Shown piece by piece: positions 1 through 6,958 of a DNA stretch of 12,702 nucleotides. This stretch comes from Phycisphaerales bacterium (GTDB lineage Bacteria; Planctomycetota; Phycisphaerae; Phycisphaerales; SM1A02). The translations under genes and the position numbers were made by a program. Location: positions 1-12,702 of the forward strand of contig VERO01000048.1 of the NCBI GenBank assembly GCA_018882625.1. Reading direction: 5' to 3'. The notes under the pieces were generated by a model. That model was not told the origin of the DNA and did not search any database. It saw only the letters and a list, made by a program, of their open reading frames with translations. Every line of letters begins with the position of its first letter. Position 1 is the stretch's first letter.

Positions 1-175
1 GCTCGCAGGAGTCCCCAAGACCCATCGCGGAGAGCAGGCATCGGTGGTCATCGGGCAGACCATCGAGCGCCGCGCACTCGACCGTGGCGCGCTGGCCCCG
101 TCTCAGCTGGGTCAGGGGGATCCTGACCAGCTCCCGCGGCGGGCTTTGCGACTGGGCTGGATGGGCGTCCCGCAT
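1..175 (-). CDS. feoA: FeoA-domain ferrous iron transport protein (N-terminal part, cut by window start)
   Basis: Reading the minus strand from the ATG at 175 gives 58 uninterrupted codons running out of the window. After a short polar N-terminal extension comes a FeoA/SH3-like pattern: IPLTQLRRGQRATVE, then a short loop, then HRCLLSAMGLGDSCE. This matches the FeoA layout 'L..L..G..A.V...(R)RL..MGL..G..(V)'. FeoA is a small cytoplasmic partner of the FeoB Fe(II) permease, and feoB would be expected just beyond the window edge, which cannot be checked here. The first 15 or so residues are not part of the domain. This start was chosen because it is the first ATG after a convincing promoter and the in-frame codon before it is a TGA (TGATG). 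There is no Shine-Dalgarno sequence, which fits the leaderless start predicted from the promoter. A FeoA-like domain in another regulator is the main alternative, but the small N-terminal extension and the Fur-type operator favour feoA. Confidence 0.82.
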   Translation of the reverse strand, partial: MRDAHPAQSQSPPRELVRIPLTQLRRGQRATVECAALDGLPDDHRCLLSAMGLGDSCE

Positions 176-181
176 CAGGGG

Positions 182-210
182 ATCATATTGAGACTCAGTC
201 TCAATATCAA
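182..210 (-). promoter_or_regulatory. Sigma70-type promoter of feoA, predicted leaderless start
   Basis: On the minus strand, TTGATA (210-205, 5/6 to TTGACA) is followed by a 17-nt spacer (204-188) and TATGAT (187-182, 5/6 to TATAAT). With standard spacing, +1 falls on base 175, the A of the feoA ATG, so the transcript would have no 5' leader. No Shine-Dalgarno sequence lies before the ATG, which agrees. This is an AT-rich island in otherwise very GC-rich DNA. The -35 hexamer contains the TGA stop codon (209-207) of the gene upstream on the same strand. Start-site assignment is inference from spacing rules. Confidence 0.7.
185..207 (-). promoter_or_regulatory. Fur-type operator (23-bp palindrome between -35 and -10)
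   Basis: Perfect inverted repeat: arms ATATTGAGACT and AGTCTCAATAT around a single central base (11-1-11). Its core TGAGACT-N-AGTCTCA fits the 7-1-7 architecture of Fur boxes (classical TGATAAT-N-ATTATCA), matching 5 of 7 positions in each half. It fills the whole spacer of the feoA promoter and touches both hexamers, so a bound repressor would block RNA polymerase. Iron-dependent Fur control of feo genes is well established, and that context is the main reason for the call. The same palindrome could in principle fold into a short hairpin ending the upstream gene, but it lacks a T-run. Confidence 0.72.
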
Positions 211-1322
211 CTTCCCGGACTGATGGACTGGGTGTCGAGGGCCACCGAGACCTCGCAGTACGGCCCCACAAAGGCGCTCGGTGTCGAGGAGATGCCGTCG
301 TACGGCCGCTCGGGCGCGAAGCGCACCACAGGGGTCAGGGTGCCTGACACCTGATAGGTCCCGCTGCGGTAGTCGCCGTTCAGGAGCTGCTCGGCCTCGG
401 CGCGCGGTACCCGAACGATGAACGTGCCGCTTGCACCCTGTGAGGCGCTTCGGGCGATGAAGCGCACCATCCGGTCCTTGCTGGAGCCCCTCTCGACACG
501 AAGCAACTGTACGGTCCACGTGACGGGCCGGCGGAGGCTGCGCTGCTGAGAGGCGCTCCACTTCACCACATCGGCCGTGAACGCATCGAATGCGTCCCGC
601 TGGGCAGGACTCGGAATGCTCGGGAAGCGCGCGGCGTATGCGCTTCGCATCGACGCGACCAGGGCATCCGCACTGTCCGCCGCAGTCATGGGCGCGGGGG
701 TTGGCGTGGGTGCAGGCGCCGACCACGTGGGACGCGCATCGTCAGGATCCTCATCCCATGACTGGGTTCGCCTCGGTGCATCGTCCGGTGCAGCAGGCGA
801 CGCGCCATCTGAGGGCTGGCCTGCAGCTGCGCCCGTCACATGGCGACCTGAGGGAGCGCGCGACTCCGAGGCGTCCGCAGCGGGCACTCGGCTCGAGCGA
901 GCCGAGGCCAGGGCTTGCTGCGACGACTTGTGATCCTCGAGCTCCGCGCGCAGCTGCGCGACCTGCTGCTGCAGTGCGTTGATCATCGGCTCGAGGTCCG
1001 CAGCCTTCGCGCGTGCCTCCGCGAGCTGCTGCCGCAGGACCTCGATCATCCGCTCAAGGTCAGCGGCTCGCGCACGCGCCTCGGCGAGCTGCTCCTCGAG
1101 CTCGATCTCGCGCTCGGAGGGCGTCTCGCCCGGTTCCGATGGCGGCTCATCGATGTTCGGCTCCGGCTCCGGGGCCGGTTCGGGCTCAGGCTCAGGCTCG
1201 GGCGCTGGCTCAGGCTCCGGTTCAGGCTGAGCCGGCGGCTCAGGTGGCGGCGGCTCCTGCTGCACTGGCGCGAGGGGCATCGCAAGAAGTGACGAGATCA
1301 GGAGGACGTCGAGCGACAGCAT
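207..1322 (-). CDS. Unrecognised exported or membrane-anchored Pro/Glu-rich coiled-coil protein
   Basis: 371 residues, family not recognised. A hydrophobic N-terminal stretch (about 5-20, ending near MPLAPVQQ) could be a signal peptide or anchor, but it has no positive residues before it. Residues 23-66 form a Pro/Glu tract of PEPEPAPEP type that would span a cell-wall or periplasmic gap. Residues about 68-132 are a heptad-rich coiled coil containing two copies of a 21-residue unit. A low-complexity Ser/Ala/Pro linker follows (to about 210), then a globular C-terminal part (about 215-371) with alternating hydrophobic strands and no motif that I can name. The start is supported by AGGA (1333-1330) seven bases upstream and by an in-frame TAG four codons before the ATG. 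It lies upstream of feoA on the same strand, but feoA appears to have its own promoter. The gene is divergent from the long plus-strand operon. A structural or envelope-spanning role is a guess from the layout only. Confidence 0.75.
   Translation of the reverse strand: MLSLDVLLISSLLAMPLAPVQQEPPPPEPPAQPEPEPEPAPEPEPEPEPAPEPEPNIDEPPSEPGETPSEREIELEEQLAEARARAADLERMIEVLRQQLAEARAKAADLEPMINALQQQVAQLRAELEDHKSSQQALASARSSRVPAADASESRAPSGRHVTGAAAGQPSDGASPAAPDDAPRRTQSWDEDPDDARPTWSAPAPTPTPAPMTAADSADALVASMRSAYAARFPSIPSPAQRDAFDAFTADVVKWSASQQRSLRRPVTWTVQLLRVERGSSKDRMVRFIARSASQGASGTFIVRVPRAEAEQLLNGDYRSGTYQVSGTLTPVVRFAPERPYDGISSTPSAFVGPYCEVSVALDTQSISPGS
963..1088 (-). repeat. 63-bp coding tandem repeat (two 21-residue coiled-coil units)
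   Basis: Within the coiled coil of the 207-1322 gene, residues 79-99 and 100-120 are near copies (LAEARARAADLE... then LAEARAKAADLE...). The DNA repeats with a 63-bp period. 21 residues is three heptads, so the duplication preserves coiled-coil phase and reading frame. It probably arose by internal duplication. Confidence 0.75.
1158..1242 (-). repeat. GGCTCA/GGCTCC-type hexamer tract encoding the Pro/Glu spacer
   Basis: On the plus strand the segment is built from degenerate hexamers such as GGCTCA, GGCTCC and GGCTCG. On the coding strand these give alternating Glu-Pro with occasional Ala-Pro. Because the unit is 6 bp, gain or loss of units changes spacer length without a frameshift. It lies wholly inside the 207-1322 coding region. 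Confidence 0.7.
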
Positions 1323-1342
1323 CGGCGTATCCTAACTGCGCC

Positions 1343-1363
1343 GAGGGGCCGCAACGCCCCCTC
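1343..1363. other. GC-rich inverted repeat in the divergent 49-bp intergenic gap
   Basis: GAGGGGC (1343-1349) and GCCCCCTC (1356-1363) can pair around a 6-nt loop with one bulged base. It occupies much of the gap between the two divergent genes (1323-1371). It would place the only purine-rich, Shine-Dalgarno-like sequence before the coiled-coil gene in a stem. It could be a regulator site, a folded leader, or chance in high-GC DNA. No clear -35/-10 pair was found for either divergent gene in this gap. Confidence 0.35.
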
Positions 1364-1371
1364 CGCGTGCC

Positions 1372-3147
1372 ATGGACGCCATCCGCACGATCGTTCGCAC
1401 GGCCCGGCGACGCATCATGATGCGCGATGCCGTGCTGCGCATCGCCTCGGCATCGGTGTGGGCTGGGGCTGCGCTTCTGGCGGTGCTGCTTGGATGCCGT
1501 CTGGCCAGTGCATGGCTGCCCGTACTCGGCTCGCCTGTGATTCCTTGGGTCGGCATCGGCGTCGCGGTGGCGTCAGTCGCGGCGTGGACTGCGGTTCGCG
1601 TGAGCCGGCCATCGGACCTTGCGGTGTCGAGCGTGGTTGACGTGAAACTAGGACTTCATGATCGGCTGTCGACGGCCATCGCAGTCGCCGACCGGTCGGA
1701 TCCGTTCGCGCGCGCGGCGGTGGAGGATGGCCTTCGTGTGGCACAGGATGGACGCGTGCGTCAGGGCATACGGACAGCGTGTCCCATCGCGGTGCCTCGC
1801 ACTGCATTCTTCGGTGCCGCACTGATGGGCTCCGCCGTGGTGGCATGGCTCGCGCTGCCGCCGATCCCGGTTGGCGGCGGCACAGTCCAGTCGGAGGGTG
1901 CGAGCGAGGAACTGGCCGCCGCACGCGCGGCCGCAGCCGCGCGACTCGAGCCGGTGGTGCGCCAGATCGAATCGAATGACGCGCTCGCCAAGGCGCTCGG
2001 CATGACCGAGCAGCAGGATGGCGAGCGCACCGATGGCGGACGGGATGGCGATTCGGCCGAGGCGGTGCGCAAGGAGGCCGCGCGCCGGATGACGGAGCTG
2101 ACGCAGAAGCTCGACCAGCTCATGCAGTCCGAGCAGGCCCAGCAGCTCGATGCGCTGAAGGATGCGCTGAGCCGGGTCGAGCCGTCGCAGGGGTCGCCGG
2201 TGCAGTCGCTCGCCGAGGCGCTCAAGCGAGGCGATGCGGCTGCAGCCCGCCAGCAGCTCGAGGCGCTCGCCAAGCAGGCGTCGGATCCATCGCTCGATGC
2301 GGCCACGCGAGAGGCGCTCGCCAAGAGCCTCGAGCAGCTGGCGTCGCAGATCGAGAAGTCCGCGCAGGGGCAGGACGCGCTGCGCAAGGCACTCGAGCGC
2401 TCGGGCATGGATTCCGCGCTCGCCTCGAACCCGGCAGCGCTTGAGCAGGCGCTCGCGAAGGCGGACCAGCTCAACGAGGCCCAGAAGGAGAGCATCAGGC
2501 AGGCTGCGCGCGCGCAGCGGAGCGCGAACGACTCGCTCGAGAAGCTCGCCAAGTCGATGGGCCAGTGTGCGGGCCAGTGCCGCAATCCCTCGTCGGGCAA
2601 GTCCGGAGGCGCATCAGGCTCGAAGGACGGCCAGTCCCCGGGCGAGGAGGGATCGCAGCCCTCGTCGAGCGCGTCGTCGCTGGCGCAGGGCAACCAGATG
2701 CTGAGCGAGATGGAGCAGCTCGCTCAGATGATGCAGGATGCGCAGTCGGCGCGCTCGCAGTGCGCAGGCGGCGGGAATGCGACGCAGCTCGCCAGCAGCG
2801 GCTCGCCGCAGCGCAGCGGACAGGCAGGCCAGGGCCGCGGCCCGCAGGGCGGCCCGTCCAACGGCGGCAGCACGCCGACGCAGGAGACGCCATTCGGCAC
2901 CAAGAGCCGCAAGGAGAGGGTGGCCAACCAAGGCGGCGACGTGATCGCACGCCAGCTGGTGGAAGCCCCGCCCGTGGTCGGCGAGAGCCGAGCCAAGCTC
3001 CAGCAGATCGCCCAGGAGATCTCGCGCGGCGTGGAGGAGGGCACTGGCGAGGATCCGGTGCCTCCGCACCTGCGCGAGGCGCACCGGCGGTACTTCGGCG
3101 AGATGCGGCGGCGCATCGAGCAGAAGACAGGTCCCTCATCGCCGTGA
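1372..3147 (+). CDS. Membrane-anchored coiled-coil protein, DUF4175-like layout
   Basis: 591 residues. The N-terminal third has three likely membrane segments (about 27-49, 57-75 and 145-163). Between the second and third is a conserved-looking block with VDVKLGLHDRLSTAIAVA and DPFARAAVEDG, a pattern I associate with DUF4175-like proteins found beside MoxR/VWA genes. Residues about 178-395 are a long Glu/Ala/Gln-rich coiled coil, about 398-510 are Ser/Gly/Gln low complexity, and 515-591 is a charged helical tail ending near HRRYFGEMRRRIEQ. The start is uncertain: the ATG at 1372 has no good ribosome site, and an in-frame ATG-ATG pair at 1417 would also keep all membrane segments. Its TGA overlaps the next ATG (TGATG), suggesting translational coupling. 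The biochemical role is unknown. Association with the VWA/MoxR machinery is inferred from gene neighbourhood, and the large tail is probably cytoplasmic or periplasmic scaffold. Confidence 0.75.
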   Translation: MDAIRTIVRTARRRIMMRDAVLRIASASVWAGAALLAVLLGCRLASAWLPVLGSPVIPWVGIGVAVASVAAWTAVRVSRPSDLAVSSVVDVKLGLHDRLSTAIAVADRSDPFARAAVEDGLRVAQDGRVRQGIRTACPIAVPRTAFFGAALMGSAVVAWLALPPIPVGGGTVQSEGASEELAAARAAAAARLEPVVRQIESNDALAKALGMTEQQDGERTDGGRDGDSAEAVRKEAARRMTELTQKLDQLMQSEQAQQLDALKDALSRVEPSQGSPVQSLAEALKRGDAAAARQQLEALAKQASDPSLDAATREALAKSLEQLASQIEKSAQGQDALRKALERSGMDSALASNPAALEQALAKADQLNEAQKESIRQAARAQRSANDSLEKLAKSMGQCAGQCRNPSSGKSGGASGSKDGQSPGEEGSQPSSSASSLAQGNQMLSEMEQLAQMMQDAQSARSQCAGGGNATQLASSGSPQRSGQAGQGRGPQGGPSNGGSTPTQETPFGTKSRKERVANQGGDVIARQLVEAPPVVGESRAKLQQIAQEISRGVEEGTGEDPVPPHLREAHRRYFGEMRRRIEQKTGPSSP

Positions 3148-4262
3148 TGCGCCGATCGGTGGCTGTCGCTGCGGCGCTCGCGGCACTCTGGTCCGCGGTC
3201 GCGGGAGGATGCGGCGACGGGGAGCGCGCGCAGGATGCGCCAGCCGGGCTGCCGCCGCGCGGGGTCGTCGTGTACGTGTCCGCAGATGAGGCCGTGGCGC
3301 GGCCGATTCTCGCGGCGTTTGAGCGAGACACGGGGATCAGGGTGAGCGCGCGCTACGACACGGAGGCGTCCAAGGCCACGGCCCTTGCGGCCATGCTCAA
3401 GGCGGAGCGCAACGCACCACGCGCCGATTGCGTGTGGTCCGGCGAGATGCTCACGACGGCCGATCTCGCGGCGCAGGGTGTGCTCGCACCGCATCGCGGA
3501 CTGCGCGCAGACCGCGTTGCCGACGGGTGCAGGGGAGGGTCTGGCCGCTGGTATGCGTTTGCGGCGAGACCGCGCGTGCTCGTGTACCGGCCTTCGGCCA
3601 CAGCCCCCTCATCGCTTCCGAGGTCGTGGGCTGATGTCGCGCACGGCACATGGTCGGGCACCATCGCGATGGCAGATCCGAGGTTCGGGACCACGCGTGG
3701 TCACATGATCGCGATGTCGATGCTGCCCGACGGGCGAGGCGAGGCATGGATCGATGCGCTTGCCGGTCGTGCGCCGATCGTGCTCGCGGGCGGCAACGCG
3801 GCGGTGGTCGATGCGGTGTGGCGCGGCGAGGCCACGATCGGAATGACCGACGAGGATGACGTGCGCGCAGCCCGGGCGCAGGGTGCGGATGTGGAGTGCA
3901 TCGCGCTTCCGATCGTGGAGGGAGGCGATCCGGCTGAGGGTGCGGTGGTCACGCCCGCGACGCTTGGGCTGGTGGCCGGAGGGCCCAATCCCGCCGAGGC
4001 CACTGCGTTCATGGAGTGGATGCTGGCGCCGCAGGTCGAGGCGTGGCTTGCGGCGAGCCGGTCCGGCAACACGCCCATCGCCGACCCGGAGGGTGCACGG
4101 GCGTTCGACGTGTCAGTGGCCTGGCCTGAGGGTCTCGCACGAGGCGACGAGTACCGGTGCGCACCGGCGACCAGCGTGGCGATCGTCGACTGGGACCGCG
4201 CCGCACGCATCGGCGACGCACCGCTCGCACGTTTCATGTCGCGGGTGCGCCAGGGCCAGTGA
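3147..4262 (+). CDS. ABC transporter substrate-binding lipoprotein, Fe(III)-type family
   Basis: 371 residues. The N-terminus MRRSVAVAAALAALWSAVAGGC is a short charged n-region, a hydrophobic core and a lipobox-like AGGC (Cys22; Ala at -3 is non-canonical). It is followed by the hallmark start of the iron(III)/family-1 binding proteins: VVVYVSADEAVARPILAAFE, then RYDTEASKATAL, then RADCVWSGEM. A later GMTDEDDV segment and the ending LAAS.SGNTPI also fit. The family captures a ligand outside the membrane and delivers it to a two-domain permease, which is the next gene. However, the adjacent Tyr-Tyr pair that binds iron in classical FbpA is absent, so iron as substrate is inferred from family and from the neighbouring permease, not from ligand residues. 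The start was chosen at the ATG overlapping the upstream stop. GTG at 3144 is an in-frame alternative, and the open frame further upstream lies inside the preceding gene and is not coding. Confidence 0.82.
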   Translation: MRRSVAVAAALAALWSAVAGGCGDGERAQDAPAGLPPRGVVVYVSADEAVARPILAAFERDTGIRVSARYDTEASKATALAAMLKAERNAPRADCVWSGEMLTTADLAAQGVLAPHRGLRADRVADGCRGGSGRWYAFAARPRVLVYRPSATAPSSLPRSWADVAHGTWSGTIAMADPRFGTTRGHMIAMSMLPDGRGEAWIDALAGRAPIVLAGGNAAVVDAVWRGEATIGMTDEDDVRAARAQGADVECIALPIVEGGDPAEGAVVTPATLGLVAGGPNPAEATAFMEWMLAPQVEAWLAASRSGNTPIADPEGARAFDVSVAWPEGLARGDEYRCAPATSVAIVDWDRAARIGDAPLARFMSRVRQGQ

Positions 4263-6946
4263 TGCGAGCCATTGCAGCATGTGCGCTGCCTGCGCTGCTG
4301 GTCGCATGCCCCGTCGCATGCAGCGTCATCTCTGCCGCGGTCTCCGGGGAGCATGAGGGCAGCAGGATTGAGCTCGCGGAGCTGGTGGCCGGCTGGAGGG
4401 GCACGCTGACCTGGTCGGTCCCGGTGGCGATGGCGTCGGCGATCTTGGGTTGGATGCCCGGCCGAGTCCTCCATGCCCGGCTACGGGCGGGCAAGGGCGC
4501 TCTGCTGGCGATCGCAGTCGCGTGGGTGGCGCTCGTGCCGCCGTACGCCCTGTTCTACTGCGGGTGGAGGCTCTTTCGCCCGGGTGTGTGGCTCGCCGAC
4601 TGGGCCGCCACGCACGGGCACGTGGGTGCGGCACGCGCGTGCGCGCTCGCGCTCGCGCTGATGAGCTGGCTGTGGCCGATTGCGGCGATCGCCGTCGCGG
4701 CGCTTGCGCCGCGGCACCGCGCTGGATCGGATGACCTCGCGCGGCTCGACCGGTGCACCTGGTCCGACCGCATCAGGTTGGCCTGGCGACGTGACTGGCC
4801 CGCCCTCGCGGCAGCTGCGCTGGCGATGATCGTGGCGCTCGTCGGGGAGACGACGGCATTCGACGTGGCGCAGGTGCTGACCGCATCGTCCGAGCTGCGC
4901 CTTCTTGATGCGGCAGGCGCGGATGGTGCCACCCTGTGGCGCGTGGCTGCTGCGCCGAGTGCCGTCACCCTCGCGCTGGTGGTCGGCATCTTCGCGCTGT
5001 GGCGCAGGCTTTCGGCACGACGAGATCCGCAGGAGGTCGCGTCCGCTGAGCCACTGCGCTGCAGCGGGCATGCGCGCACGCATGCGTGTGGCATTGGGTT
5101 CACCTCGATCCTCGTGTGCGGTGCGCTCATCGTGCCGATGGCGCTGCTGGTCCTGGGCGGGTCGGCGTCCGGCGGGTGGGGCTCCTTCTCCGCGCTTCAC
5201 GGGAGCGCGGCTGCAGGGACACTCTGTTCAGCGGCGATTGGCGGCGCGCTCGGCGCGCTTGCCGGTGGCGTGACCTGCGTCGCCGCGCTCGGGTCGCGCG
5301 GCGCCGCACCGGTGCTGCTCTGCGGTCTGGTATGGGCTGCGGGAGCTGCGCTGCCGGGTGTGCTTCTGGCGAGCGCCTACGAGTCGATGTGGAACGGGCT
5401 GCCTGCCCTGCGGACCGTGTACGACTCGATGCTTCTGGTGCCCATGGCGCAGGTCGCGCACGCGGGTCTCGCGTGCTGGATGATCGCGTGCCTGATGGCA
5501 GGGATGCTGCCGCGCGAGGCGATCGACGTCGAGCGCCTGCACGGTGGGGGACTCCGCAGCCTCCTGCGCGCCCATGCGCCGTGCGTATGCGCATCGGCGC
5601 TCGGTGGCGGCGCCGTCATGGCCGCACATTGCGCATCCGAGACCGTCATCGCGTCGCGCCTGACGCCTCCCGGTGCGGAGCGCATCGCGCCAATGCTGAT
5701 GAGCGCGATCCACTACCAGGACCAGTCTGCGGTGCTCGCGGCGCTGCCGTGGATGGGCGTGATGGCCGCGGGCATGGCTGCGCTCTGCGTCGTGTCATGG
5801 TCGTGGGCTGCGCGTGGGGCACGCGCGAGGCCTACGGCTTGCCGCGCAGTCCCGCTCCTCATGGCGTGCGTCAGCGCAGCCTGGCTCGTGGGGTGCGACG
5901 GGCGCAGTGCCGAGTCCAGTGCGGTGCAGCGGGGCGGCGCGGCGGATCAGGATGCCGCCACGGGCCGCGGCGCCGAGCTCGATCCACTCGACCGAGGAGG
6001 CGCAGGATTCGGCGCGATGTCGAGCGAGGTCACGGTGTCGGCGGACGCGCCGGCGCCTCTCGCGTGCGAGCAGGTGATCGGCATGCGCGGGCGGATGCCG
6101 GGCCGTCTCGATTACCCGCGCGCGGCGGATGTCTCGCCCGACGGATCGATTGCCGTCATCGACAAGTCAGGACGCGTGCAGCGGTTCGCGCCCGACGGAC
6201 GCGTCCTGGGCGGGTGGCGCATGCCGCGCACCGGGAACGGCATGCCCACGGGCGTGACCATCGACGCTCACGGCAGGCTCTGGATCGCCGACACGCACGA
6301 GCACCGGGTGCTGGTCTGCGACTCCGGCGGCACGGAGCTCGGCTCCTTCGGTACGTACGGTCGCGCGGGCGGCGAGTTCATCTACCCCACGGATGTGCTG
6401 GTGCTTGACGATGCCGATCCGGCTCGATGCTCCGTGGTCGTCAGCGAGTACGGCGGCAACGACAGGCTGCAGTGGTTTGAGGTGACGCTGGGCGCCGGGA
6501 AAGCTGCAGCGTCCGCCGTGCGCTCGGTGGGCACGCAGGGATCCGGAACCGAGCAGTTCCTGCGGCCGCAGTCGATGTCGCGCATGCCCGATGGCGCCAT
6601 CGCCGTGGCGGATGCGTGCAACCACCGCATCGTCATGCTGTCATCCGATGGCCAGTGGCTCAGGACGCTCGGAACGGCAGGGCGCGAGCTTGGCCAGCTC
6701 TCCTATCCGTACGGCGTGATGTCCACAGGCTCCGGCGCCGTGATCGTCGCCGAGTTCGGCAACAACCGCATCCAGTGCCTTGGCGCCGACGGTCGCGGCG
6801 TGTGGGTGCGCGGCGGGGGAGGTCGCGAGACCGGCCGTCTCGTGGCGCCGTGGGCAGTTGTCGGCGACGCGTCTGCGCCGATCGTCGTGGACGCCGGCAA
6901 CTGCAGGCTCGTTCGCGTGCGGCTGCCCTCCGAGGGCGAGAGGTAG
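4262..6946 (+). CDS. ABC permease (FbpB-type) fused in frame to NHL-repeat domain
   Basis: 894 codons without a stop. Residues 1-518 look like a duplicated binding-protein-dependent permease with about twelve hydrophobic helices. The second half has an EAA-type cytoplasmic loop near 418-440 (REAIDVERLHGGGLRSLLRA). This agrees with FbpB-type iron permeases and with the binding protein encoded directly upstream (TGATG overlap). After a basic stretch (RGARARPTACR) comes a thirteenth hydrophobic segment ending in a perfect lipobox, WLVGC (Cys545). A short linker follows, then about 600-890 with NHL-type blades: RLDYPRAADVSPDGSIAV, PTGVTIDAHGRLWIADTHEHRV, RPQSMSRMPDGAIAVADACNHRI and YPYGVMSTGSGAVIVAEFGNNRI. 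The propeller would face outside the membrane. Either this is a real fusion, or the lipoprotein is translated separately from an internal start (ATG 5861 or GTG 5792, neither with a good ribosome site). A fusion caused by a sequencing or assembly error is possible. No ABC ATPase gene follows. Confidence 0.72.
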   Translation: MRAIAACALPALLVACPVACSVISAAVSGEHEGSRIELAELVAGWRGTLTWSVPVAMASAILGWMPGRVLHARLRAGKGALLAIAVAWVALVPPYALFYCGWRLFRPGVWLADWAATHGHVGAARACALALALMSWLWPIAAIAVAALAPRHRAGSDDLARLDRCTWSDRIRLAWRRDWPALAAAALAMIVALVGETTAFDVAQVLTASSELRLLDAAGADGATLWRVAAAPSAVTLALVVGIFALWRRLSARRDPQEVASAEPLRCSGHARTHACGIGFTSILVCGALIVPMALLVLGGSASGGWGSFSALHGSAAAGTLCSAAIGGALGALAGGVTCVAALGSRGAAPVLLCGLVWAAGAALPGVLLASAYESMWNGLPALRTVYDSMLLVPMAQVAHAGLACWMIACLMAGMLPREAIDVERLHGGGLRSLLRAHAPCVCASALGGGAVMAAHCASETVIASRLTPPGAERIAPMLMSAIHYQDQSAVLAALPWMGVMAAGMAALCVVSWSWAARGARARPTACRAVPLLMACVSAAWLVGCDGRSAESSAVQRGGAADQDAATGRGAELDPLDRGGAGFGAMSSEVTVSADAPAPLACEQVIGMRGRMPGRLDYPRAADVSPDGSIAVIDKSGRVQRFAPDGRVLGGWRMPRTGNGMPTGVTIDAHGRLWIADTHEHRVLVCDSGGTELGSFGTYGRAGGEFIYPTDVLVLDDADPARCSVVVSEYGGNDRLQWFEVTLGAGKAAASAVRSVGTQGSGTEQFLRPQSMSRMPDGAIAVADACNHRIVMLSSDGQWLRTLGTAGRELGQLSYPYGVMSTGSGAVIVAEFGNNRIQCLGADGRGVWVRGGGGRETGRLVAPWAVVGDASAPIVVDAGNCRLVRVRLPSEGER
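5792..5896 (+). other. Internal signal-peptide-like segment with lipobox at the permease-NHL junction
   Basis: The codons here give a basic n-region (ARGARARPTACR), a hydrophobic core (AVPLLMACVSAAW) and the lipobox LVGC followed by Asp-Gly. This is the pattern of a lipoprotein signal peptide, sitting in the middle of an open reading frame. Possible in-frame starts are GTG 5792 and ATG 5861. The latter would leave only 11 residues before the Cys and no basic residue. If the protein is one chain, the segment acts as a thirteenth membrane helix that carries the NHL domain outside. Confidence 0.6.
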
Positions 6947-6958
6947 CCTCCACCGCGC

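Noticed and set aside
185..207. Palindrome as a rho-independent terminator of the 207-1322 gene
   Set aside because: The stem is AT-rich, has almost no loop and is not followed by a T-run on the minus strand. Its exact fit between -35 and -10 makes an operator more likely.
175..726. Minus-strand open frame of 183 codons near the left end
   Set aside because: It overlaps the better supported 207-1322 gene in another frame, has Arg/Ala/Pro-rich composition typical of shadow frames, and shows no motif.
1158..1242. Short regular repeats as a possible CRISPR array or regulatory iteron
   Set aside because: They are degenerate 6-bp units in frame that encode a Glu-Pro tract, with no spacers and no long conserved repeat.
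1761..2693. Long minus-strand frame of 310 codons opposite the coiled-coil gene
   Set aside because: Its Ser/Ala/Cys-rich translation is the mirror of the repeated Glu/Ala/Gln/Leu codons on the plus strand. It has no domain, and such frames are expected in high-GC DNA.
2565..3146. Upstream extension of the substrate-binding protein frame
   Set aside because: The extension lies inside the coiled-coil gene, is Arg/Gly-rich, and would bury the lipoprotein signal. The ATG at 3147 overlapping the stop codon is the natural start.
4157..4261. Upstream extension of the permease frame
   Set aside because: It overlaps the end of the binding-protein gene and adds Arg-rich sequence before the first membrane helix. 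The TGATG junction at 4260-4264 gives a better start.
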